DNA of 64,000 nucleotides from Erinaceus europaeus (Eukaryota > Chordata > Mammalia > Eulipotyphla > Erinaceidae): assembly GCF_950295315.1 (NCBI RefSeq), contig NC_080164.1:11749659-11813658 (forward strand), in the 5' to 3' direction. This document shows, piece after piece, positions 56,459 to 64,000 of the stretch. The notes beneath the pieces were generated by a model. The model did no database searches. It saw only the letters and a list, made by a program, of their open reading frames with translations, and was not told where the DNA came from. Each line of letters begins with the position of its first letter. Positions within the stretch are counted from its first letter, which is position 1. A program made the position numbers and the translations under genes.

Positions 56459-56545
56459 CTTCCTTCCTTCCTTTCTTCCCCTTTCTTTCTTCCTTCCTTC
56501 CTTCCTTCCTTCCTTCCTTCCTTCCTTCCTTCCTTCCTTTCTGTT
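56459..56545. repeat. (TTCC)n microsatellite
   Basis: About 17 TTCC units with CTTT variants at both ends. Confidence 0.95.
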
Positions 56546-56581
56546 TTTCTTTCTGTCTTTCTTTTCTTAAACATTTTTTTC

Positions 56582-56866
56582 CTTTTTTTATATTTATTTT
56601 ATTTATTTATTCCCTTTTGTTGCCCTTGTTGTTTTATTGTTGTAGTGATTATTGTTGTTGTCGTTGTTGGATAGGACAGAGAGAAGTGGAGAGAGGAGGG
56701 GAAGACAGAGAGGAGGAGAGAAAGACAGACACCTGCAGACCTGCTTCACCGCCTGTGAAGCGACTCCCCTGCAGGTGGGGAGCCGGGGTTTGAACCGGGA
56801 TCCTTATGCTGGTCCTTGTGCTTTGCACCACCTGCGCTTAACCCGCTGCGCTACAGCCCGACTCCC
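56582..56866 (-). mobile_element. tRNA-derived SINE, type 1, young, inserted into a SINE tail
   Basis: Near-consensus reverse-strand copy with CAACGACAACAACAATAATC tail. 'TTCTTAAACATTTTT' occurs on both sides (about 56,564-56,578 and 56,867-56,881). Confidence 0.93.
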
Positions 56867-56884
56867 TTCTTAAACATTTTTATC

Positions 56885-57162
56885 TATTTATTTATTTTCA
56901 CTTTCGTTGCTCTTGTTTTTTACTGTTGTTGTAGTTATTATTGTTGTTATTGATGTCATGGTTGTTAGATAGGACAGAGAGAAATGGAGAGAGGAGTAGA
57001 AGACAGAGAGGAGGAGAGAAAGACAGACACCAGCAGACCTGCTTCACCGCCTGTGAAGCGACTCCCTTGCAGGTGGGGAGCCATTGCTCGAACCCGGATC
57101 CTTATGCCAGTCTTTGGGCTTCACGCCATGTGCGCTTAACCTGCTGTGCTACCTCAGGATTC
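56885..57162 (-). mobile_element. tRNA-derived SINE, type 1
   Basis: Reverse strand: AATCCTGAGGTAGCACAGC head, GGTTCGAGCAATGGC box, CAACAATAATAACTAC tail. TTCTGTCTTTCTTT at about 56,550-56,563 and 57,162-57,175 is its target duplication, which now also encloses the younger SINE. Confidence 0.9.
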
Positions 57163-57175
57163 TGTCTTTCTTTCG

Positions 57176-57250
57176 CCCTTCCTTCCTTCCTTCCTTCCTT
57201 CCTTCCTTCCTTCCTTCCTTCCTTCCCTCCTTTCTTCCTTTCTTTCTTCC
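57176..57250. repeat. (TTCC)n microsatellite
   Basis: About 12 TTCC units followed by TTTC variants. It was probably one tract with 56,459-56,545 before the SINE insertion. Confidence 0.93.
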
Positions 57251-57251
57251 T

Positions 57252-57425
57252 TTTTTTTTTGACAGAGACAGAGAAATTAAGAGGGAATGCGGATATGCAG
57301 AGGGAGAGATAGAGGAGCACCCTCAAAGATCCTCTCACCTCCCCGCTGCAGAAGACTGGTAGCTGGAGTCTGAGTCTGGGTCCTCGCTCCTGGTAATGTG
57401 TGTGCTCAGTAGGGTGTGTTCATTG
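57252..57425 (-). mobile_element. tRNA-derived SINE, type 2-like, older
   Basis: Reverse strand: AACACACCCTACTGAGCACAC head, GACCCAGACTCAGACTCC box, CTCTCTATCTCTCCCTCTG. Diverged. Confidence 0.72.
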
Positions 57426-58113
57426 TAAAGGCTCGTAATAAATCATTCGGTGTCATAATACTTCTTTACTAGTGCCTCCAAATACATATAGAACATGTAT
57501 CTTACATTTTACTAAGACAATATAGTTTAGTCCCCTTACCAGTTTAACTTGACAACATTTTGTCTTTGCAAATTTCAAGAACCCAATCATAACAAAGAGG
57601 AAACAAACAAAGAAACAAACTGTCCACTGGGCACTAAGTATCCAATATCATTTTTCTTTTTTCCCTAACTCCAGAAAGCTTTTCCATGCTTTCCCTAGTT
57701 TGGAACAGAAAGTCTATTATAGAAACTGATATACAAGTGATTTGTCCAGGGCATTAGCAAAATGTTTTCTCTGGAAGAATCAGGTGCTGACTCAACTTTC
57801 TCTTTCATGCACAGTATCAAATAATAGGCCGGAATAATTACTGCTAGTGAAGTTTCTTATGGAAACTCAAAGTATCTACACTTTATACTCTCAGATTCAT
57901 AATAAACTGCTCTGTGACAAGTGAGGTGCTGTGGTAAGGGGGTTTGCACTCATAAAAAGAAAATATCATTCAACTAGAGAGCAGCAGAACTGGGACAAGG
58001 AGATAAGAATAAAACGGTGATCTGAACTATTTTATTTATTTGTTTGTTTATTGTCATCACTGGAGCATCACTGCTCCAGGAGGAATTTTTTAGATAGAGA
58101 TAGAGACAAGATG
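57426..58113. other. no recognisable feature
   Basis: Unique-looking sequence up to the duplicated SINE segment. Confidence 0.5.
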
Positions 58114-58381
58114 GGATCCCAGTTTGAGCCCCCAGCTCCCCATATGCTGGGGAGTCACTTCACAAGCAGTGAAGGGGGTCTGCAGGTGTCTATCTTTCTC
58201 TCTTCCTCTCTATCTTCCCCTACTCTCTCCATTTCTCTCTGTCTTGTCCAACAACGATGACATCAGTAACAAAAACAATAATAATTACAACAATAAAACA
58301 ACAAGGGTAACAAAAGGGAATAAATATTTTTAAAAAAAGAAAATGTAAATATTGTGGTCTGGGAGGTGGCACAGTGGATAA
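58114..58381 (+). mobile_element. SINE copy with 3' flank, inverted duplicate of 51,564-51,831
   Basis: All 268 positions align without a gap to the reverse complement of 51,564-51,831, with two mismatches that I can find (GTGTCTAT here for GTGCCTAT; AAATGT here for AAATGC). It starts inside the SINE body, includes the tail and the target duplication, and runs 28 bp into the neighbouring type 3 SINE head, ending GTGGATAA. There is no terminal A-tail and no obvious target duplication here, so this copy is derivative. Confidence 0.95.
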
Positions 58382-58599
58382 GCATACATTAGTGAATACA
58401 CATTATATACTGTTTGTCAAACATATGACTTAGAAGTTTGTAAACACTTTCAAAGTACAAGTGATATTGGGAGATAATGCATTATTATTCTTGTAGTAAC
58501 TGTAATATGGATATCTGATAAAATAGTTCAATGCTGAAAAAATAGCTCACATAGATAAATGTACTTCTTTAACATATGCTGGAGCCAGATTCTAGGCTG

Positions 58600-58634
58600 A
58601 CGTCCACCACATTGGAGGAAACTTTGGTGCTACA

Positions 58635-58670
<36 letters not shown>
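58600..58670 (+). mobile_element. tRNA-like SINE, type 3 fragment with (CT)n tail
   Basis: GGAAACTTTGGTGCTACAGCG leads into about 14 CT units at 58,640-58,668. Confidence 0.55.
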
Positions 58671-58673
<3 letters not shown>

Positions 58674-58674
58674 C

Positions 58675-59090
58675 ATCTTGTCCAGGTTCTGTGTAACGTT
58701 TTCCCTTCTGTTTCTGACTTATCTCACTTAGTGTGATTCCTTCAAGCTCCATCCAAGATGCTTTGTCCCTTTTTAAAACATGTTATTCTATTTGTGTTGC
58801 TGAATTGTATTCTTTATATGCTCTAAATTCAAGTTATTATCAGGTAGCCATGGAAGGAAATTTTGTTGGGTGTCGATTTTCTGGCTGACAGGTTTTGTTT
58901 CTTCCCACACCAGAACTTTAAATATATTGTCCCATCCACTTCTGACCTCCATGGTTGCTGATGAGATTTCAGTTAACTGAATGGACCTTGTACATATAAT
59001 TCATTTTCACTGTGTTTTTAAGATTTTTCCCATTGGCTTGTCAATAAATATTTTATAATAATGTGTTTGGGTGTGATTCCTTTTCATAGC
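58675..59090 (-). mobile_element. L1-related fragments, old
   Basis: 58,680-58,765 parallels the L1 3' UTR/ORF2 end (TTCTGACTTATCTCACTTAG, CTCCATCCAAGATG). The following stretch with CTGACCTCCATGGTTGCTG resembles an ancient L1-type repeat known to me only loosely. Confidence 0.5.
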
Positions 59091-59130
59091 ATCTTACTTA
59101 AATAACATTGTGTTTCCTACTTAGTTAAGA

Positions 59131-59131
59131 A

Positions 59132-59168
<37 letters not shown>
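59131..59168. repeat. (TA)n microsatellite
   Basis: About 18 TA units. Confidence 0.95.
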
Positions 59169-59170
<2 letters not shown>

Positions 59171-59339
59171 CAAATTTATGAATTGGTGCATTGCTATTTC
59201 TTAAAATATAAATAACCTCCCTCTGTTTTCTCTTCTAGATGTTTAGGTAACACTTCTGTTAGTACAGTTAATAGAGTCCCACTACCCTCAGGGTTTACTT
59301 TACCTTTTTAATTTTTTTATATATTTTTTTAAATGTTTA

Positions 59340-59418
59340 AGGATTTTAAAATATTTATTTGTTTATTCCCTTTTCTGGCCCTTCTTGTTTCATTGTTGTA
59401 GTTATTATTATTGCTATT
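59340..59418 (-). mobile_element. tail half of a type 1 SINE, split by the provirus
   Basis: Reverse strand tail region (CAATAGCAATAATAATAAC, AACAATGAAACAAGAAGGG). It continues at 62,576. The last six bases, GCTATT at 59,413-59,418, are repeated at 62,570-62,575 as the target duplication of the retroviral insertion. Confidence 0.92.
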
Positions 59419-59489
59419 TGTTGGTATGCTTCTAAACCCCCCTTCTGTTTCATTAGTTTAATCCCCCCTGCTTAACACTATTCTATTTA

Positions 59490-59501
59490 TATAACCACTT
59501 C
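59490..59501. repeat. target-site duplication of the Vingi insertion, left copy
   Basis: TATAACCACTTC, identical to 61,011-61,022. Both copies are part of the retroviral LTR U3 sequence. Confidence 0.95.
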
Positions 59502-59506
59502 TTCTT

Positions 59507-60482
59507 CTAGCATTTGCCCTTCTTCCGTAGCCAGTCAACAGCGTCAGGTTGAGGATGATGTAAAGTTTCGAGACCTCCTTTGAATCTGGAGAGGTGGCAG
59601 TCGTTGACTATGTGGGTCATTGTCTGTAGCCGCAGGGGCAGTTCGGGTCGTCTCTGGCTCCCCAGCGATGGAACATAGCGGCGCACCAGCATGGCCTGTT
59701 TGATAGCGATTGAGGAGGGCCCAGTCATAACGTGCTAGGTCAAAGCCGGGTTGACGCTTGCAGGGGTCTGTGATGAGGTGTTTGTTCTTTACCTCAGCTG
59801 ACTGCCAACTCTGTTTCCAAGAGACTGGAACAGAGAAGTTCAGTGTAGGCATAGGGGACCAGATTGGGTGACGAGACGACAAGCCTTGGAAAGGGTAGGC
59901 GAAGATATCCGCGTATATTGGCAGGTCCAGTCGAGCGTAGACGACGTGGGAAATGAACTTAGATGATGCCGCATCCTGACGAATATCTGGCGGGGCCATG
60001 TTGCTAAGAACTGGCAGCCATGGAACCGGGGTGGAAAGGATGGTTCCAGAAATGATCCTCATGGAGGAATATAATTTGGAATCGACCAAGTGGACATGGG
60101 GGCTACGGAACCATACTGGGGCACAGTATTCTGCAGTGGAATAGCATAATGCCAGAGATGATGATCGTAGTGTGGAAGCGCTCGCGCCCCATGAGGAACT
60201 GGCCAATCTTGCAATGATGTGATTCCTCGCGCCCACCTTTGCTGCAGTTTTTATGAGATGTTTGTGAAATGACAGAGTGCGATCGAGAGTAACGCCAAGA
60301 TAGACTGGCTGGGCTTCATGCCGGATTCTCGTATCGCCAAGCTGCACATTAAGCTCACGTGAGGCTGAGGCATGGTGTAGATGGAAAACAGATGATACCG
60401 TTTTTGCAGTGCTAGGGATTAGTCACCATTTTTTACAGTAATCAGATATCAGAGACATGTTTTTCGTGAGTGTTTCCTCAAG
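59507..60482 (-). pseudogene. Vingi ORF2-type protein, RT thumb and C-terminal region
   Basis: Covers the part after the RT palm. Conserved stretches in order are TVSSVFHL, YLGVTLDRTLSFHKHL, TLRSSSLALCYSTAEYCAPVW, and PVLSNMAPPDIR. Further on are a Trp-Gly block and a C-terminal zinc-knuckle-like pattern (NCPCG, then HIVNDC), ending VDWLRKKGKC and stop. The coding frame is broken: one in-frame stop near 60,424, and two shifts of phase between about 59,610 and 59,700, so the zinc motif is split over two frames. The longest open part is 59,544-60,347. Such an element would need its upstream endonuclease, which is absent here. Confidence 0.85.
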
Positions 60483-60483
60483 G

Positions 60484-61010
60484 ATGTCGAACGACGATGT
60501 CGCCAGCTATAGACCAATTTCTCTCCTCTCCGTGTGTTACAAACTCCTTGAGAGGCTGCTTCTGTCATGTAATTCTTATCTTACAGAGAAATTCCTATCA
60601 CCTGCCCAAGCTGGTTTCCGCCCAGGAAGATCTACCTGCGAACAAGCCCTGGCCCTCTTATCTTACATTGAAAATGGATTCCATAAGAATTTAAAGACGG
60701 GTGCTGTCGTTGTTGATCTCACAGCAGCCTATGACACGGTTTGGCACCGTGGTCTCCTAGTCAAGATCTCAAGATGCCTGCCTCCATGGGTGGCCAACAC
60801 TATATCGTTTCTTCTCCAAAACAGAAGATTCCGGGTGCATCTGGGTGACAAGTCTAGCAGATGGAGACTTGTCTCAAGTGGCCTCCCCCAGGGCTCTTTT
60901 CTGGCTCCTACGCTATTTACTATTTACATCAATGACCTCCCCAAAACTTCTTCAAGGAAGTTCATCTATGCCGATGACATCTGCTGTGCAACTCAGGCAT
61001 CCAAGTTCGA
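60484..61010 (+). pseudogene. Vingi ORF2-type protein, RT fingers and palm (inverted segment)
   Basis: One open frame of about 175 codons with the reverse transcriptase motifs in order: SYRPISLL, AGFRPGRST, the motif A block VVVDLTAAYDTVWH with its catalytic Asp, the motif B block SSGLPQGSFLAPTLF, INDLP, and the catalytic YADD at 60,967-60,978. It is uninterrupted, in contrast to the other half. Codons before about 60,484 belong to the junction, so the methionine at 60,457 is not a true start. The endonuclease domain is lost by 5' truncation. Confidence 0.92.
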
Positions 61011-61022
61011 TATAACCACTTC
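61011..61022. repeat. target-site duplication of the Vingi insertion, right copy
   Basis: TATAACCACTTC, as at 59,490-59,501. LTR sequence resumes directly after it. Confidence 0.95.
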
Positions 61023-61244
61023 ATTCTATTTACATAACCGCTGTTAACAAGCACCACCCTCCCTCCAGGGCATTGTTGGTTCAATGGTAGAATTCTTGCC
61101 TGCTCCGCCCCCTCTCCTTGTCATACCCTGATTTTCACCAGTCACTTTTCTCTCCACCCTCTCTGTGTCCCATCCTTTTCCCACCCTACTGGGCTAGTAT
61201 ATTTATAAGGACAAGATTGTTTGTAGTTTTGAGTTTAGCTTAGC

Positions 61245-62128
61245 TAGATAGTGCAATGATTATGTTAATTATTCTCATGCCTGAGGCTTCTACAGTGGTT
61301 CTTCTATTTACCTTTCCACATTTTATTGAGTTTAAACTGTTTAAACAAACCTTAAAATAATACTTGAAAGGACTTCCAATTATAATGGAGTTATCAATTA
61401 TAGTAAACTTCTAATCTGCTACAAGTTTTGTTTGACAAGTAAGTGAATTTCAGCTGTCAAGTCTTCACATGAAAAAGCATCTACTCAAATGGAATTCCCG
61501 GAAATCCATTTGGACCCCTGTTTTCTGACATCGCCCACAAGATGGAATGACTACAACACACCCCTGGAAACCAATGATGTGAATTGTCACGACCTGAAGA
61601 AACAGATTCACAGACTCCAAAGCTCACTCTCTACAGAAAAGCAGAATTCTGGTGGCCGACATTCCCCATCGAGACAGACGTGCAGTGTTTCATCTCTTGG
61701 CATTTTCTTCAGTGGTTGTCTACTTTGGACTGACATTTCCATTGGACTTACTGGTATGTGCTGCTGTGTTTCTCAAAGACTAACATCAGCCAATTGCCTT
61801 GAGACTTTATAGACCATGTCCCCTCGCCTGAAGGCTCTGTCTCCAGAGTCAGAAAACTCTCCCTCTTTATTAGGTTATGCCCACAGAGGCAGGAAATGCC
61901 CTTTGAGGCAAGAGATGCCCCCAGAGGCATGAAGCGCTCCCAGAGGCAAGAAATGCCCTTTTGCCTGCTAGGCCTTGCCCTTTGAGGCAAGAAACGTTCC
62001 CCTTGACATCACACTGGTTATTGCTGCTCGCTTATTTTGTTTTCCATGTCTTATGCCAGTTCTTTTGAAAATGCCTGTACGATATAGGTTTCTGTTCACC
62101 CCACATTCCTGATACTATGACCATTAGT
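61245..62128 (+). other. retroviral internal remnant, non-coding
   Basis: Lies between the LTRs. The first 70 bp look like a type 3 SINE piece. From about 61,450 the sequence leads without a break to the polypurine tract, so it should be the 3' end of the provirus, downstream of or within a decayed env. The 107-codon frame at 61,489-61,812 has no envelope motif I can recognise. At 61,885-61,995 a short degenerate repeat (GAGGCAAGAAATGCCC and variants, about five units) occurs. Confidence 0.6.
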
Positions 62129-62146
62129 TAAAAAGAAAGGGGGAAT
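62129..62146 (+). promoter_or_regulatory. polypurine tract
   Basis: TAAAAAGAAAGGGGGAAT immediately before the 3' LTR. It is the primer site for plus-strand DNA synthesis in retroviruses. Its position fixes the LTR boundary. Confidence 0.9.
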
Positions 62147-62569
62147 TGTTGGTATGCATGAGACCCCTTCTGTTTCATTGGTTTAATACCCCCTGCTTAA
62201 CACTGTATTCTATTTACATAACCACTGTATTCTATTTACATAACCACTGTATTCTATTTACATAAACACTGCAGGGCATTGGTTCAATCCCCACTGGTTC
62301 ATGATATGTTTTTGTTCTGCCCCCTCTCCATGACTCACCCTGATTTTCACCAGTCACTTTTCTCTCCACCCTCTCTATGTCACATCCTGTTTCCACCCTA
62401 CTTGGGAAGTATATATAGAGACAACATTGTTCGTTTTAGTTTTAGTTTAGCTTAGCTTGGTATAGATTGTGCTGCGTCCTGCATGAATAAAGAGATACTG
62501 CGTACAGCTCAACCATGAGTCCCCGGTCGTCTGTTACCCGCCCGTGAAGCCAGCCAGGCAAAAACAACA
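62147..62569 (+). mobile_element. 3' LTR, complete, with U3 tandem repeats
   Basis: A 423-bp LTR, TG...CA. U3 has three tandem 22-bp units CACTGTATTCTATTTACATAAC (62,201-62,222, 62,223-62,244, and 62,245-62,266, the last with one change). It also has a TATA-like box TATATATAG at about 62,410-62,418 and the polyadenylation signal AATAAA at 62,486-62,491. U5 ends with CCCGCCCGTGAAGCCAGCC, shared with the solo LTR at 9.5 kb. The 5' LTR has only two, imperfect, copies of the 22-bp unit. Confidence 0.93.
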
Positions 62570-62575
62570 GCTATT

Positions 62576-62768
62576 GTTGAATAAGACAGAGATAAATGGA
62601 GAGAGAAGGGGAGATGAGGGAGAGAAAGACACCTGCAGAACTGCTTCACCACTTGTGAAGCAACTCTTCTACAGGTGGGGAGCTGGGGGCTAGAACCATG
62701 ATCTTTATGCTGGTCCTTGCACTTTGTGCCACGTGCACTTAAACCACTGCAGTACTGCTAAACTCCCA
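62576..62768 (-). mobile_element. head half of the type 1 SINE split by the provirus
   Basis: Reverse strand: GGGAGTTTAGCAGTACTGC head, GGTTCTAGCCCCCAGC box, core GGTGAAGCAGTTCTGCAGGTG, ending where the tail half at 59,340-59,418 begins. Confidence 0.92.
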
Positions 62769-62929
62769 TTTTTAAAAAATATGTATGAATATATTTTTAA
62801 AAGGCAGTGAGTATATTTCAACAACATTTTATTTGTCTTTTAAGAAACATCAGCTTCAGAAGGGGAAAGCCAAATGCCTCATTGTGCCATCAATAATGCC
62901 TGAGAATTCCAATTGATCTATAGTTTTAC

Positions 62930-63925
62930 TACTGTAATTTTTTAAATTTTAATTTTTTGTAAAATATTTTATCTATCTACTTATTTATGTATTTATTTCT
63001 CATTTATAAAGAGGAAACATTGACTAAACCATAGGGTAAGAGGAATACAGATTGGAAAGGAAGAAGTCAAGCTCTCACTATTTGCAGATGATATGATGGT
63101 ATACATAGAAAAGCCTAAATATCCAGAAAAAAAACTATTGGAAATTATTAGGCAATATAGCAAGGTGTCAGGGTACAAAATCAATGTACAAAAATCAGCA
63201 GCATTTCCTTTTGCAAACACTAAAACTGAAGAAGAAGACATCCAGAAATCACTCTCATTCACTGTTGCAGCAAAATCAATAAAATACCTAGGAATAAACC
63301 TGACCAAAGAAGTGAAAGACTTGTATACTGAAAACTATGAGTCACTATTCAAGGAAATAGAAAATGATACCAAGAAATTGAAAGACATCCCATGCTCATC
63401 TATTGGATGAATTAATATCATAAAAATGAATATTTTCCCCAGAGCCATATACACATTTAATATAATACCCATCAAAATTCCACCAAGCTTCTTTAAGAGA
63501 ATAGAACAAAAATTACAATAATTTATTTGGAACTAGAAAACACCAGAATTGCCAAAGCAATCTTGAGGAAAAGAACCAGAAATGGAGGCATCACACTCCC
63601 AAAACTCAAACTATATTATAAGGCCATCATCATCAAAGCAGCCTGGTACTGGAACAAAAATAGGTACACAGACCAGTAGAACAGAATTAAGCCCAGAACT
63701 AAACCCCCACACCTATGGACATCTAATCTTTGATAAGGGGCCCCAAAGTATTAAATGGGAGAAGGAGGCTCTCTTCAATAAATGGTGCTGGGAAAACTGG
63801 GTTAAAACATACGGAAGAATGAAACTGAAACACTATCTCACCAGAAACAAAAATCAACTCTAAATCAATCAAAGACCTGGATGTTAGATCAGAAACTATC
63901 AAATACTTAGAGGAAAAACATTCCC
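62930..63925 (-). mobile_element. L1 insertion with large inverted 5' segment
   Basis: 62,935-63,047 is the terminal L1 3' end on the reverse strand (tail, then CATTTATAAAGAGGAAACATTG and CCATAGGGTAAGAGG). Directly after it, 63,049 to about 63,925 is L1 ORF2 on the forward strand. About 110 bp of 3' end joined to nearly 900 bp of inverted ORF2 is an extreme twin-priming product. Confidence 0.85.
63050..63925 (+). pseudogene. L1 ORF2, RT palm and following region (inverted segment)
   Basis: Starts at the RT palm with FADDMMVYIEKP (catalytic FADD), then IRQYSKVSGYKINVQKS and IKYLGINLTKEVKDLY. After a stop near 63,408 it continues in shifted frames to FNKWCWENW and RNKNQL near 63,860. Several frameshifts and stops make it non-functional. 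From about 63,926 the sequence no longer matches L1. Confidence 0.88.
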
Positions 63926-64000
63926 TCTCCCATGCAGCAGCCTTGGTTGGCTCCAGTTGAGTTCTCTCCAACCCAGAGAGCACTTGCTCGGGAAGAAGCA
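63926..64000. other. unassigned end of window
   Basis: CCCTCTCCCATGCAGCAGCC and what follows do not continue the L1 ORF2 sequence. Too short to identify. Confidence 0.5.

Larger units (their letters stand above)
59502..61010 (-). mobile_element. Vingi-type non-LTR retrotransposon, 5'-truncated and 5'-inverted
   Basis: A 1,509-bp insertion between perfect 12-bp target duplications. The 3' part lies on the reverse strand (59,502 to about 60,482) and ends in a stop codon followed at once by an AAG-repeat tail with almost no 3' UTR. The 5' part (about 60,484-61,010) is on the forward strand. In protein terms the forward part ends just after the YADD motif, and the reverse part starts with the residues expected immediately after it. 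This is the exact geometry of twin priming. No RNase H domain lies between RT and the C-terminal zinc motif. That agrees with Vingi, a sister group of Ingi that lacks RNase H and was described from hedgehogs. Assignment to Vingi rests on motif structure and host, because no database search was possible. Confidence 0.88.
59419..61244 (+). mobile_element. 5' LTR, split by Vingi and lacking its R-U5 end
   Basis: LTR sequence at 59,419-59,501 and 61,011-61,244 matches the 3' LTR in order: TTCTGTTTCATTNGTTTAAT, CCCCTGCTTAACACT, CCCTGATTTTCACCAGTCAC, and GTTTAGCTTAGCT. After about 61,244 the match stops. The sequence ATAGTGCAATGATTATGTTA and TCATGCCTGAGGCTTC there resembles a type 3 SINE, so the polyadenylation signal, U5 and primer binding site are absent. 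Confidence 0.85.
59419..62569 (+). mobile_element. endogenous retrovirus remnant with 6-bp target duplications
   Basis: Starts TGTTGG, ends AACAACA, and is flanked by GCTATT on both sides. The order is an incomplete 5' LTR (interrupted by a Vingi insertion), about 0.8-0.9 kb of non-coding internal sequence, a polypurine tract and a complete 3' LTR. No gag, pol or env coding region is visible, so most of the genome has been deleted. The two LTRs differ at many positions, indicating an old insertion. Six-bp duplications and LTR length are compatible with a class II element, which is an inference. Confidence 0.9.

Noticed and set aside
61489..61812. 107-codon frame as a surviving retroviral envelope end
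   Set aside because: The position would fit, but no transmembrane segment or envelope motif is visible, and composition resembles the surrounding non-coding sequence.

Overview
The window is mammalian nuclear DNA, almost certainly from a hedgehog (Erinaceidae). Three things point there: dozens of copies of a tRNA-derived SINE with A/B-box promoter sequence and a CAA/TAA-rich tail, many L1 3' ends of one lineage, and two elements that match the Vingi type of non-LTR retrotransposon, which among mammals has been reported only from hedgehogs. I find no host protein-coding gene, no functional RNA gene, no CRISPR array and no bacterial-type gene. Nearly all longer open frames lie in repeats: L1 3' UTRs, SINEs read through their body, or microsatellites.

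Layout. 1-2.2 kb: three L1 3'-end fragments. 2.96-3.17 kb: a short internally deleted Vingi derivative. 4.8-17.7 kb: SINEs of three types, L1 3' ends, a solo LTR with perfect 6-bp target duplications (9,489-9,848) and a 5'-inverted L1 (15,391-16,526). 18-20.5 kb: the longest repeat-poor stretch. 21.8-22.8 kb: a processed pseudogene with a 5' inversion, parent not recognised. 23.6-25.5 kb: old L1 plus another inverted L1. 27.8-33.2 kb: two large L1 copies in opposite orientation, the first young (open ORF2 C-terminus, 16-bp target duplication), the second decayed with a longer 3' UTR. 34.3-51.9 kb: L1, SINE and microsatellite mosaic, with a second solo LTR at 35.9 kb and a pure AAG run of about 199 bp at 45.5 kb. 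52-55.5 kb: mostly unique DNA with two probable MIRs. 55.6-58.4 kb: SINE nest, ending in a near-identical inverted copy of 51,564-51,831. 59.3-62.8 kb: a three-layer nest, in which a SINE is split by an endogenous retrovirus remnant with 6-bp target duplications, whose 5' LTR is itself split by a Vingi insertion with 12-bp target duplications. 62.9-64 kb: an inverted L1 running to the end.

How the parts relate. L1 supplies the reverse transcriptase that explains the SINEs and the processed pseudogene. Vingi is a separate machinery with a different 3' end, and it explains the short derivative at 2.96 kb that shares that end. The order of events can be read from the nesting, and at least five insertions show the inverted 5' segment expected of twin priming.
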